This document shows, one piece after another, positions 22,469-32,237 of a stretch of 64,000 nucleotides of DNA; positions within the stretch are counted from its first letter, which is position 1, and each line of letters opens with the position of its first letter. Source of the DNA: Fusarium oxysporum f. sp. lycopersici 4287 (Eukaryota; Ascomycota; Sordariomycetes; Hypocreales; Nectriaceae); the NCBI RefSeq assembly GCF_000149955.1, contig NC_030994.1, forward strand, positions 124,001 to 188,000, given 5' to 3'. The notes beneath the pieces are model-generated. The model worked only from the letters and a program-made list of their open reading frames with translations, had not been told where the DNA came from and did not search any database. A program made the position numbers and the translations under genes.

Positions 22469-23191
22469 TTACCATAGACTTCCTTGTCGGCACGCAATCT
22501 TGATACCTTTGTCGAAGTACTGGCCAACACCTGGAACGAAGCTAGCCAGGACCTCAGCAATGGCGCCAGCCTTTCCACAACCACTCTCGCCCCTCAAGGT
22601 CTGGGCGCCAATTTTGATCTGGTACATGTCCGCACGGAGAGACCCGTCCCTGTTGTAGACGTTGATGCGGACCTGAGACGGGAGCTTGCGACCCCAGCTG
22701 AACTTTTGACACTCAACCATGTACTCGCAAGGGCAGTAGACCTTCGTAGTGGTAGCCCGACCGCAAGCAGCATTTTTGTTGTTGGGAGTAGATTCCTGCC
22801 AGGTAAAGCCACTGCAGTCGGTGTAGACGGGGTACTGGTTCTGCTGACCAGCTGCCTGAACAGTTGCCCACATAGCTTGGATAAGCGCATCGCGCATTTG
22901 CCAACCACTGGCTTTGCCAACTGTTCCCCATTGGCCATCGAGCTGAACTCGAACAGATGTCTTGGGCTTGTCGTACCCGGAGTTGCAGTTGCCGGTGTAC
23001 TGCCAAGTGGTGTGGTCGGAGAGGCCGCCCTTGTCGTCGGACACATCGTACATGCGGTTCCAGACGCTCCAGAATGAATCAAGGTTGCCGACGTTGACCA
23101 ACTCATCCGTATATGTTGCGTGAAGGTTGTAGTCAGCAGCAAGTCCCTGCCCAATTGCGAGGGTGCCTATGATGATGAGATTGAACTTCAT
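22469..23191 (-). CDS. Secreted cysteine-containing protein, unknown function
   Basis: Single exon, ATG at 23191, 240 aa. Residues 1-19 are a signal peptide (MKFNLIIIGTLAIGQGLAA). The mature domain contains about nine cysteines (GNCNS, TDCSG, AACGR, YCPCEY, VECQK, SGCGK, IACRQ), enough for several disulfides, and is rich in aromatic residues. The C terminus ends IACRQGSLW with no GPI-type tail. There are no introns. The composition suggests a stable extracellular protein, possibly an enzyme or a host- or microbe-interacting protein. No family was recognised. The plus strand holds a long shadow frame over the same bases without a start context. Confidence 0.75.
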   Translation of the reverse strand: MKFNLIIIGTLAIGQGLAADYNLHATYTDELVNVGNLDSFWSVWNRMYDVSDDKGGLSDHTTWQYTGNCNSGYDKPKTSVRVQLDGQWGTVGKASGWQMRDALIQAMWATVQAAGQQNQYPVYTDCSGFTWQESTPNNKNAACGRATTTKVYCPCEYMVECQKFSWGRKLPSQVRINVYNRDGSLRADMYQIKIGAQTLRGESGCGKAGAIAEVLASFVPGVGQYFDKGIKIACRQGSLW

Positions 23192-24103
23192 TGGGATTGG
23201 GTGGTAGGGGTGAAAGAATGAGTAGAAGGAGTTGTTTAAGGAATGAGTATTGTTTTTACTTTGCTGAAGCTACAATTCTGGTCCTGGTTATGTTCAGCCT
23301 TGGATCTTTATCGTACAATGATAGCCTTCTTATACTCGTGTTCAACTTGTTAGTTAGCCTTGACGACCAACATACTCGACCGCCGCCCCCTTCAGGACAC
23401 CGAAATATGCGCAGAACTTTCCTAGGGAAAGTCTATAATTGTGTTTTAAGTTTCGAACCCTAGCCAGAGGCTCGTCCTGAGACGACGAGTATGCAGTCCT
23501 GAACTTGGAAACAAATTTCGAAATGACGCATTTTACACGGCGATTTCCTGAAAACGTCCGTGCGATAGTCTGCCAGGCTTCAAAGCCAATAGAATGCACC
23601 ACGATGCCTCGTATTATTTCTCGAAATTGCCGTTCTATCTCGCATAGCTTTGAGAAAGCTCTGACTTGGGAATCTCTACATTCATGCTCACGACAACCGT
23701 GCTGAGGTTGCTGATACGTGGAACCAGTCAGACACAGGAAAGCCCATCGTGGGCTCTCAAGAGCGCAGCAAGTATCTGTTTGAGACACTGGAACTTTTCT
23801 TGGTCTGAAATCTGTCTTTACACGAATTGCCCAGAAAGATCAGCCCGCATGCTAGGTCTCGGTGTCATAAAGGGGTAAGTGAATTATCGGTGAGCGGCAG
23901 AAACTCCGATCTGCCTTTAGGCCAAAGACGCATCAAGTCTAAATGATACATATACCAGCTGGTGCCCGCTTGTCTGAGTGTTGGCCTGCATCATCGATTA
24001 TCGACACCATCTACAAGTCTCGATTGCTCCTCACAAACCTCTACACTGCATCTCAAATTTGACCAAGTTCCCTCCTGTCAATAACTCTTTCTTCAAAAAC
24101 ATC
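23192..24103. other. Intergenic region
   Basis: This is a divergent spacer between two secreted-protein genes. A GGGTTCGAAAC sequence on the minus strand near 23450 resembles a tRNA T-arm, but no acceptor stem or anticodon arm accompanies it. Confidence 0.4.
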
Positions 24104-24490
24104 ATGTTTTCCCTCATTCCTGTCCTGAGTCTCCTCGTCGTTGGCTCTCATGCATCCCCCTTCCTCGACGCACGAGGCCTTGCAAGCGCTGAGCTGCCCG
24201 CCAAACTCAGCGCTATCAAGTTCGACCCAGCCAACAAAGACGGTGTGGCTTTCTACATCACTGCCGCCGGCGTTGACACCGAGTGTTACCCGCCTGCCAA
24301 AGATACTGTCGCTTCAGGACGAGTCTACAAGTGCGGCGAAAACCCTGCTGTCACCTTCAGCTACACTAGCGACCAGGGTAAGCTCAGCGTTTGGCTGAGT
24401 AATGAGAATGGATCTTTTGCTGGCTCTACCGTCATCTCTAGCCCTGCTCCAGGTGAGATCGCCTTCGACCTTGCCAACGTGAACGTTTGA
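24104..24490 (+). CDS. Small secreted protein
   Basis: From ATG 24104, a single exon encodes 128 aa. The frame extends further upstream only through a non-ATG start, so the signal peptide fixes the start: MFSLIPVLSLLVVGSHAS. The mature part has just two cysteines (ECYPP and YKCGEN), a likely single disulfide, and alternates Ser/Thr/Val strands ending FDLANVNV. It is compact, acidic to neutral and lacks a membrane tail. The pattern is common among fungal secreted orphans and possible effectors; no enzyme motif is visible. Confidence 0.7.
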   Translation: MFSLIPVLSLLVVGSHASPFLDARGLASAELPAKLSAIKFDPANKDGVAFYITAAGVDTECYPPAKDTVASGRVYKCGENPAVTFSYTSDQGKLSVWLSNENGSFAGSTVISSPAPGEIAFDLANVNV

Positions 24491-25415
24491 AGATTTGGTA
24501 GAAGCATGGGGTTAGCAGCGGGCGAGTAAGGTTGCTAGGTAGATTGCGAATCAGGGGTAATGGGTGTGGGGAATAGGGACGGAGGAACCGAAGTGATACA
24601 TTTATTAGAATAGTAGTATGTTGAAATGTTTGACTTTTATACGCAACTCGGTAGATTACACCAGTACGCTCGGGTCATGCCGAGATATTTCCCTCTTTCT
24701 TCGCACAATGTGCCGTGGCCTTTCCGTCTCTGGCATAGTTTGAAAGGAACGATTGTTTCAGGGTAGCGAACTTCAGTTTCCGCGCGTTCTAGAATTAACT
24801 GAACCTCGTTCTGTCGAGGTGCCAAGTGACCCGCGGTTCTAGGAGCAACTCAGATGAATGATGTGGCCGGATCCAAACTTTAAATTGTGCACGTGGTTTT
24901 CCTCTCGCTTTTCATTCATGAGATCTAACAGCGTAAGCGTCAGTCAGTATAAGGTCAAAGCGCGCATAAATTCACTAGCCTGGGGTCGGGCATCACTAAT
25001 ACAGAACCCATAAACTTTTAACCTTCTCTCTGACCGAATTTAGTCAGGGGTATCCCAAGACTTGATAAACGTGTAGAAGCTTAGGGTTATGCTTCGCTAT
25101 TTCTCTTGACCGAACATCGGATGCTGAAACAAACTAGATGATGCTGAACCTTAAAAGCAGCTTAGGATGATGGATGCCCGACTGCTTTACGATGATAAGG
25201 CCACGCAACATCTTTATGGCCCCTATTGTATTCGAGCTCGTATCTAGGCGCACGAGTGCTCCGAGCTCAGCCGCTGTCCGTCGTTGTCATCAGAGATGTC
25301 GCAGCTATAACTCGACAAGTCATGGGAGCTTTGTTCTTGCATACAGGCCGACTTCACGACTGCGCCTCTGTTCCCAAAAACTACTCTCCTTTCCAATTTC
25401 AAGTAAACTTGCGCC
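24491..25415. other. Intergenic region
   Basis: No supported gene. The last part is the promoter of the PDI-like gene. Confidence 0.4.
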
Positions 25416-27112
25416 ATGTTCTTTCCTACCAATGCCCTCATACTTCTCACGTATGGCACCTTTGTCTGGACTCATTCAGTCCGCGACCTCGGCGCTCAGG
25501 ACTTCTTCGACCTCGTGCATTCAGACACCATTGCTCTTGTTCTATTCGTAACCCCTGGTTGTGGGAAGTGCGATGAGATTACTACTCAGTTCGAGCAGGC
25601 CTCAGACCTATCTCCCAAGGCCAGCTTTGCACGAGTAGATTGTTCAACTGAGGGCAAGGTCTGCGATGATGTCAAAGTTCTCCATGTTCCAGAAGTAAGG
25701 CTTTCACGAGGCCGTGATCGACTCACCCTCTACAGCGGCGCCTTAGACACTTCAGCGTACTATAGCCCCCCCTCTCGAGATGTTTTCCACTAAGCAGCTT
25801 GTTTATTACAGACTATTGTTATTGATCGAACGGCAACATGGTCCAGCTGTTACGGAACTAAGCGATGCCAATTACGATGAGTTCTTGAGCACTGATTGCG
25901 TTTCAATCGTCGCCTTCATTAATGATCAAGACGAAGACTCCATCGAAGTATATACACAGGTGGCTGAAAAGCTCCGTGGTGAATACGCATTTGCAATTAC
26001 CCATAAGTCTAGTCGAGCGAACGATGAAGGTATCACCCGACCAGCTATTATGCTTGTCAGCACATTTGACGAGCGTCGCAGCAGCTACGAAGGACCTTTT
26101 GAGTATGAGTCACTTGAGATGTTCATCCAGAAACACGGAACGCCCTTGATTGGAGAGCTACACCCAGAGGTTTATGCTAGCATCTCCGAGGTAATCCAAC
26201 CTGATCGTATGCTAATATGAAACCCAATAGCTGACAAATACTATTAGACCAACTTGCCACTAGCCCAGATTTTGGTGCCGTCTCTGACAGAGCGCGATCA
26301 TCTGGTTGACTCGCTTTATCCGCTAGCTCGAAGATATGCCAATGTCTTGACCTTTGTTACCGTCGATACAAGCAGGTACCCCCAGCGGGCGGCTATGCTG
26401 AATCTCGCCGACGGCATCAAATTGGGTTTTGCAATTGAGGATGTCATCTCAGCAGAGAAGTTCCCGTTGAAGAGTAAGCCCGTCAATGCCGAAAGCATCA
26501 CAACATTTGTCAAAGATTTTGTAGCTGGCAAGCTGAAACCAGAAGTCCGATCTCAGCCTGCACCAGAAAAGCAACAAGGTCTCTGTCTCGAACTGGTCGG
26601 ACATACTTTTAGAGAAACAGCTTTCGATGAAACTCGAGATGTCCTTGTGGAGTTCTACACACCATGGTGTGATTATTGTCTTGAGTAAGTGAGCTACGCG
26701 CCCAGCAGAGATCAGCTCTAATCAGCACCCTAGGTCACATGCTGTCCTCGAAGAGCTCGCCATACACTATCGCGATGGCGGTCTAGGAGACAGCATATCC
26801 GTGGCTAAAATCGATGTCAGTAGTAACGATGTCCCTGAGTTGATTACAGGCTACCCAACGCTGAAGCTGTACCCAGCTGGTGGACACCCCCCGGTTACAT
26901 TTGATGGCAACTATCACGAACCCATTCCTCTGGTGACATTGATTTCCTTCATCCACGATAATGGCCGGAATCAGTTAAAGGCTAAGCCTTCCCAGTTTTC
27001 ACATTCTTCAACAATGTCCGAAGCCTCTATTCCATTAGAGGCAGGACAAGATGACTTGTCAATTAAGAGCTCCGACAGAGCCAATTCGATTCTGAAGCAT
27101 GAAGAACTGTAA
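25416..27112 (+). CDS. Protein disulfide isomerase-like ER protein with atypical active sites
   Basis: Exons 25416-25756, 25812-26190, 26248-26684 and 26734-27112 encode 511 aa. A signal peptide (MFFPTNALILLTYGTFVWTHS) leads into a thioredoxin-like a domain with CGKC at about residues 49-52. Two redox-inactive b-type domains follow (HPEVYASISETNLPLAQILV in the middle), then an a' domain with VLVEFYTPWCDYCLE (CDYC, about 381-384). The C terminus KHEEL ends in an HDEL-like ER retention signal. Canonical PDI has CGHC at both sites, so both active sites differ and the redox potential would be altered. It would act on folding secretory proteins. In this window it is surrounded by secreted-protein genes. 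Confidence 0.85.
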
Positions 27113-27781
27113 CATAGAAGCGTTGAAAGTCGAGAGAAATATAGGATATTTTGAAAGCTGATAGATCGATCACCTCAAGATAAAGCTTAGGTTAATATTT
27201 GCATTTTTAATTAGCGTATTTTTAGTTTTATAGATGGCGAAGGACTGAGTACAGGCGGTATAAGATGACCTCTCAAAAATTTTAGATTAAAGTGAAACTG
27301 TATAGCTAATATAATTGGGAGACTCAGACTACTTAAAATGTGTTCTTAATGAATGCTCAGGGTCCAAAGTCTCCTTACTTGCCAAAGGCAGATTGAAATA
27401 AGCTCGAAGCCCCTGGTGTCACCAAATTCCACTCAACACACCGCTGGGCGTTGCGAAATTGGAAGGATATGTTACAATCGAGCATAGCTAATGACAATGG
27501 CAGTAGATGCGGCAACGACCTGTGCAAAGGCAAAGGAAGTCCCCCAATCTCCTCCTCCTCCCCTCCATAGTATTGCACAAAACCAAATAAAACAGATCAT
27601 GAGTAGGAAACATGAGACTCTGAACGGAATTTCAATATACATTCGATCTGTCTGCCACCCTAGAGCGAGGTGTATTCCTCTCATCCAATCTGTTCCTCGA
27701 AAGTCTCAATACGGAAGAGGCATTACGATTGCTTTCGAGCCCCTGTGATGGTTAGCGATAATTACTTGTAAAATGGCCATG
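27113..27781. other. Intergenic region
   Basis: This is a convergent 3' spacer, AT-rich at 27180-27330. No gene is supported. Confidence 0.4.
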
Positions 27782-28590
27782 CTACTCATACTTGGCATCA
27801 TAGATACAACTTTCTTGTGCCATTCCCTCCAGTGTTCGTAACCCGTTGGCGCTCGCTGGATCGCGAGCACACTTCTTTAGGTGCTGGATGTCATCAAGGA
27901 GTTTGAGCCGTTGTTCTGCTTCCTTTGCAGCGAGCCTGATGCATGGCTCTCCCCATTCTTCCCTTCTCACATTGCATTCGTCACTGTGTGGCCCGTGTTC
28001 CCAGCAAGCGTTGTCGACATCCAGGTGCGGACGACTGGGATGCCTCAGTATGGCTATGTTACACTTTTCCCGCGTCTCTTCGATGTTGATAATATTCATA
28101 TGAATGGGATAATGCCCATCCAAGTCAACGGTGCGGGCAAACCGAAACTTGAATCAGATAATGTTAGATCTTTCTGGTACCATGGTGTTTTGACCCTCAC
28201 CTTGACTTCTATCACGTCGGTTATTCCGTAATATGGCAGCCATCTCTTCCACCTGCCTAGCTGCTGGTAACATGTCTCCACCAGTCTCTGGTATATGTCT
28301 GTATCGGACTCGCACGCGTTGCTCCAAGGCTGCATTTTCTCATACCTTGGTTTTCGGTTGTTTGGGTCCGTAGATAGTCCAGTGTATCGAGTAATTCGGC
28401 GGGGTCTTATTGGTCGTAGGCATGGTATGGGAAGAGCGTACTGTCCTTGGAGTGGAGACTCCAAGCAGAGAAAGCAGGCCTGCCCAGCGCGGTCTCGCAA
28501 ATCTAGGATTTCTACCTTGGCCAGTGAGAAGGCGGAAATTCCAATGCTAACCTCCTCCTCAACATCCTGCCGATAGCGAGCCAAAGTCAT
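27782..28590 (-). CDS. Conserved-looking orphan protein
   Basis: Exons on the minus strand 28590-28201 and 28147-27782, with a 53-nt intron (GTGAGG...CAAG), encode 251 aa. Splicing restores DVIEVK-FRFARTVDLDGHYPIHMN, a smooth join. The protein is soluble and rich in Arg, Cys and Trp. It has a Cys pair in QACFLC near residue 40, a WKRWLPYYG segment, and a helical C terminus with LKKCARDPASANGL and ESCIYDAKYE. The style matches hypothetical proteins repeated in Fusarium genomes, but I cannot name a domain. There is no signal peptide or membrane segment. Confidence 0.6.
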
Positions 28591-29902
28591 TACAGACGGG
28601 GTAGAAAGGCGCTTAGAGATATTCCACAGAAGGTATCTAATGTAAGATTATAGGAAGAGAATTTGTCGCGAGAGCAATGCTGCAAGATAACAAATTTGTA
28701 AAATAACATTAGCATAGCCCCTGCTTACATGCATTTGCGCCGTATCATCGCCACTGTACATAGACAAGACTTTCCCCAAGGCTGATTCAGAAAACAATCT
28801 AGCGGATATATCAAACTTTATTATATATTTGGGATAGGCGCGCCGCCCAAGATATCGAAGATGAGGTTGGCATGCTGCAAGTGCAAAACTCGCAGAACGA
28901 GGCAGTGTCAGCAGGCGTCTCCCTTTTAGAAGGATATCCGCTAACTATGCACCAGCGTGGAGAACCAAGTCGCACAATGTCGAACTTGCAGCACTTCCTT
29001 CACAAACAAAGAAGTCAGGGAGAAATTAATCTCTGACAAGGCCAGGTGGCTTAGCTTAGTAATTCTCCAAACAGGCAATTTCTTCATTCCTCCAAAGAGT
29101 CATGACATAGCCAAGCGACCTGTTCACAACCTCAGCGGATGAGAGTACTGCTGTAATAGCCCTTGGAAATGGCCTGTCGTGGGTACTCGAGATCAAAGTG
29201 GAGCTCGCGCTATCGGAGAAGTCAGATAAAATATTTCCTTTTTATTCTAGACACTTTATTTGATGTAGATATGATGGAACGCGATATTTCCCCAACTGTG
29301 CAGTCAGTAGGTGGCAGATTCAAGCTCTGCATCTTTCCGGCATCATTCTCTGTTCATCGTTCTCTCAGCTCGTCTCCGGCTGCACATAGTACATTGCTCC
29401 GGGGACAGTTACAGGGGATGCCACTATTCCTATGTGATGGAGACCTTTTCAGGCACTGTTGTAACTTGGCTGAATCAACATCATTCGCACCGCCGCGTCA
29501 CCATAAAACACAAACAATGGGCCAAGGCATTTTTAAACTTGGAGGCAGAAATTCAGATCGCATTTTGGTTTCAACTTAAAGTTGCCTGAAAACTCTTGAT
29601 AGTAAAAAGAGCTTAGATATAATTTCTGACCCATAATACAGAACTTGGAATACGTGAGAGTCTAGGTTACAACGAAATCTAATCGAAACCTTAACCTGAC
29701 ATTATCCACACAATCGCTCACATTTATGAGACCAAGGCTTACTTGTCTAGGCAACCTGCTCATCGATTGGCAAGGTTTGAGGCAGCATTGTGATATGGTT
29801 GATTGGTGCCAATGAAGGTTACTCATTTGGGTTTCTTACTGGATACATGAAACCAACATTGCATGTGTCTATGGCCTAGATATTTATAATATGGATAAAG
29901 AT
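28591..29902. other. Intergenic region
   Basis: 1.3 kb without a convincing gene. Frames at 29163-29589 overlap in two phases and have no domain or start context. The last ~300 bases are the 3' flank of the RiPP-like precursor. Confidence 0.4.
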
Positions 29903-30397
29903 TCAAGCCCCACTTTCAGGCTCACGCTTCTCAAAGCCGTCATCCTTCATCTTCAAAGTGTAAGCCTTGCCATATGTATTCTGAGGGTCTCGCTTTTCAA
30001 AGCCATCATCTTTCATCTTCAGAGTATAGGCTTTTCCATACGTGTTCCTCTGAGGCTCACGCTTCTCGAAACCGTCGTCCTTCATCTTCAGGGTATAGGC
30101 CTTGCCATAAGTATTCTGAGGGTCTCGCTTCTCAAAGCCATCATCCTTCATTTTCAGGGTGTAGGCCTTTCCATACGCGTTCCTCTGCGGCTCACGCTTA
30201 TCAAGGTCATCCTCCAAGATGTACTTCGCACCATAACCAGGAGGAGTAACAGGGTTGGCCTCTCGCTCAGCAATCGCATTACCTAGACTGAAGGTTAACT
30301 AATGATGCTTTCCAGGTCCAGAGGACATACCTGGCAGTGGGCTTGCAAGTGCAAAGCTGCATAATGCAGCAGTGCTGAGGATCTGAGATAGCTTCAT
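29903..30397 (-). CDS. Kexin-processed repeat precursor (candidate dikaritin/RiPP precursor)
   Basis: Exons on the minus strand 30397-30331 and 30282-29903, with a 48-nt intron, encode 148 aa. Residues 1-18 are a signal peptide (MKLSQILSTAALCSFALA). A leader follows up to DDLDKR (residue 52), then four tandem units of 22-23 residues, each ending in KR, and a short tail EPESGA. Each unit contains YGKAYTLKMKDDGFEKR. Units alternate between an EPQRN and a DPQNT start. Lys-Arg is the Kex2 site, and the following Glu-Pro or Asp-Pro dipeptide could be trimmed by a Ste13-like dipeptidyl peptidase. Secretory repeats with Tyr-containing cores next to a UstYa gene are the hallmark of ustiloxin/phomopsin-type RiPP precursors. 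A non-RiPP secreted repeat peptide is the alternative. Confidence 0.85.
29924..30193 (-). repeat. Four tandem 66-69-nt coding repeats of the precursor
   Basis: Units cover residues 53-75, 76-97, 98-120 and 121-142. Units 1 and 3 are 23 residues and 2 and 4 are 22. This A-B-A-B order suggests that one two-unit block was duplicated. Unit 1 differs from unit 3 only by Ala for Thr before YGKAY. Confidence 0.85.
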
Positions 30398-30626
30398 TCT
30401 GAATTGCTAGGAACTTCTGTATTATCAGACTTGCTTCTTCATGGCCATGAGCCTTTGCAGGATGATCTCGACATTAAATAAGGTACCCTGTCGTCTGCTC
30501 TTTCGTACATCTCGTATATTTGCTCAAATCGGTAACTACTTGGAAGGGAAGGTCATTTTGCTGCGGGGCAGATAAGGTTTACATAACCAACGAAAGTCCT
30601 CCAGTGGTGTCTATCAACAGAAGTTC

Positions 30627-30923
30627 TCACAACAATACGTCACTACATATCTCCTTTTGGTGTAGGATGGTGATACCAGAGTCCAAAGACATCGCATCAA
30701 GAGGGGACGTCTTACCGGAACTCGGCATCTGACTCCAAAAGTACCCACTTGGAGATCCATTGGGAAGCCCGAGATCTGTATCGGAATCCTTTGCCGGGAT
30801 TGATCGGCATCTTACACCAAAAGTACCTTTGATATTCTGCTTGGGGAAGGTGGTTTTGTTTTGGCCCCCAGATACGGCGATGATAACAAAATGCAACAGG
30901 ATATTGGTGATAAAGCACGCCAT
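30627..30923 (-). CDS. Questionable small secreted peptide frame
   Basis: An ATG-started frame of 98 codons opens with a plausible signal peptide (MACFITNILLHFVIIAVSG). It contains GTFGVRCR near residue 33, encoded by a DNA repeat whose second copy lies in another frame. It sits wholly inside the divergent promoter. It may be chance, a relic of a repeat peptide, or a real third gene. Coding bias is weak and no homologue is known to me. Confidence 0.2.
   Translation of the reverse strand: MACFITNILLHFVIIAVSGGQNKTTFPKQNIKGTFGVRCRSIPAKDSDTDLGLPNGSPSGYFWSQMPSSGKTSPLDAMSLDSGITILHQKEICSDVLL
30654..30827. repeat. Imperfect repeats in the divergent promoter
   Basis: TCGGCATCTGACTCCAAAAG followed by TACC (30722-30745) recurs with two mismatches at 30804-30827. 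An inverted, shorter copy, CTTTTGGTGTAGGATG, lies at 30654-30669. The direct copies are 82 bases apart. Confidence 0.5.
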
Positions 30924-31001
30924 TACTTGAGTTTCTGCTCATCTTTCATCACATTTAATCTTTTTGCAAACTTGAGGGGCCAGGACATTTGAGCTGTTTT
31001 T

Positions 31002-31991
31002 ATGGGATCAGTTCGCGTGCCGACAAGATCTATGAAAATAGCCAAAATCATGTCTTGCAAAGAAGATAGAGGTTCTGATGAGAGCCTTCTTGGTAGCAAC
31101 AGCGAGAGTGACGAGATCGAATGGGCTCCGCCGACCCAGCGACGGAATTGGAGAACACATTCTTGGGTTGTTCTGAACCTTCTCCTCTTCCTGATATCTT
31201 TGGGTCTCTTTATTGCTGCCTCCTTTAGGTTCGGCCCGGAGTCTGACATGGATCACATTCGCAAGACTTCCTTCTACTGTAAGCCTTTCTTCTCTTATTG
31301 CGATGTTCACGGTTTGTTAATTCGGACTAAAGCTCCTGTTCTGGACTCGATCAACTTCAAGATGAGGCCCATTGAGACGGAGGGCGGCTTATTCGAGGCT
31401 AAGAACCCTTCCAAGTGGCGCAACTCTCTCAAGCCTGATCCAGAAGTTGACGAAGCATGGGAGGATCTGGAGATCATTCGTGTTTTCCCTATCAACGAAG
31501 CCGAGGTTCGCCGACTGGGCAAAGATCCAGAGCTCCTCGTCAAGTTCCCACCAGAGTATGGCCTTGGCGACAACGCTTACATGGCTCAAATCGATATGTT
31601 TCATCAGATCCATTGCCTAAATCTTCTTCGTCATCTGGCTTGGGCCGAGTATAACCGCAATGGTACAGCAAAGAAGCCTTTTAGCGACTTGCATTGGATT
31701 CATGTCAGCCATTGCACAGACATATTGATGCAAAACCTCATGTGTAATGGCAACCTGGACATCATTACGTTCAACTGGGTCGAGACTCAAACAAATCCAT
31801 TTCCAGACTTTGCTGTCAACCATCAGTGTAGGGATTTCGATGCGATTTATCAGTGGCAGGACAAACACTCAGTGCCAAAGGAATGGGGGCGGAATGTCAC
31901 TCGGCCAGCTGGTGCAAAGCAGATTCCAATTAGCGAGGAGTATTATCGTATATATGGCATTGAGAAGCCGCAGGTATCTGCAGCGCCATAG
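31002..31991 (+). CDS. UstYa-family (DUF3328) oxidative cyclase-like membrane protein
   Basis: Single exon, ATG 31002, 329 aa. A cytosolic N terminus with the acidic stretch SNSESDEIEWAPP is followed by one transmembrane helix at about residues 50-72 (WVVLNLLLFLISLGLFIAASF). The lumenal domain contains two HxxHC motifs, HQIHCLNLLRH (from His201) and HVSHCTDILMQ (from His234). This pair defines the UstYa/DUF3328 family, whose members carry out oxidative cyclisation, halogenation or hydroxylation in fungal secondary metabolism, notably dikaritin RiPPs. Also typical are the DDAYMAQIDMFHQ-like context (here GLGDNAYMAQIDMF) and FAVNHQCRDFDAI near the C terminus. It is divergent from the repeat precursor, the expected substrate. 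Confidence 0.9.
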   Translation: MGSVRVPTRSMKIAKIMSCKEDRGSDESLLGSNSESDEIEWAPPTQRRNWRTHSWVVLNLLLFLISLGLFIAASFRFGPESDMDHIRKTSFYCKPFFSYCDVHGLLIRTKAPVLDSINFKMRPIETEGGLFEAKNPSKWRNSLKPDPEVDEAWEDLEIIRVFPINEAEVRRLGKDPELLVKFPPEYGLGDNAYMAQIDMFHQIHCLNLLRHLAWAEYNRNGTAKKPFSDLHWIHVSHCTDILMQNLMCNGNLDIITFNWVETQTNPFPDFAVNHQCRDFDAIYQWQDKHSVPKEWGRNVTRPAGAKQIPISEEYYRIYGIEKPQVSAAP

Positions 31992-32237
31992 TCACACAAA
32001 ACCTAGCTCAGAATGCTTGTTTTGTAAATATTAGATAGTCATGACAATCGACTAAACGTACTTTCTTGTTAAACATAAAAAGCTTTAGACTCACTTAGTC
32101 CTCACAATTAATCAAGATTTTTAAGGCATTGGCTTGATATATCTCACTAGGACATGATGAACTTCAACTATCAATCAGTATCCTAGGATTAAATAAGACA
32201 AATTAAGCAACAGGATTGTGATGAGTTTTGTATATGT
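31992..32237. other. Convergent 3' spacer
   Basis: AT-rich 3' flanks of the UstYa gene and the minus-strand secreted protein. Nothing else is seen. Confidence 0.4.

Larger units (their letters stand above)
30398..31001. promoter_or_regulatory. Bidirectional promoter of precursor and UstYa genes
   Basis: 604 bases separate the two divergent start codons. Co-regulation from one region is likely. It contains three imperfect copies of a CTTTTGGNGT-type element and a short frame with a signal-peptide-like start (separate entries). Confidence 0.55.

Noticed and set aside
22484..23077. 197-codon plus-strand frame
   Set aside because: It is the antisense shadow of the secreted 240-aa gene, which has a signal peptide and structured cysteines.
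23440..23520. GGGTTCGAAAC on the minus strand, tRNA T-arm-like
   Set aside because: No matching acceptor stem, D-arm or anticodon arm in the flanking 80 bases.
29163..29589. Two overlapping plus-strand frames of 92-138 codons
   Set aside because: No ATG context, domain or splice support, and the two phases compete over the same bases.
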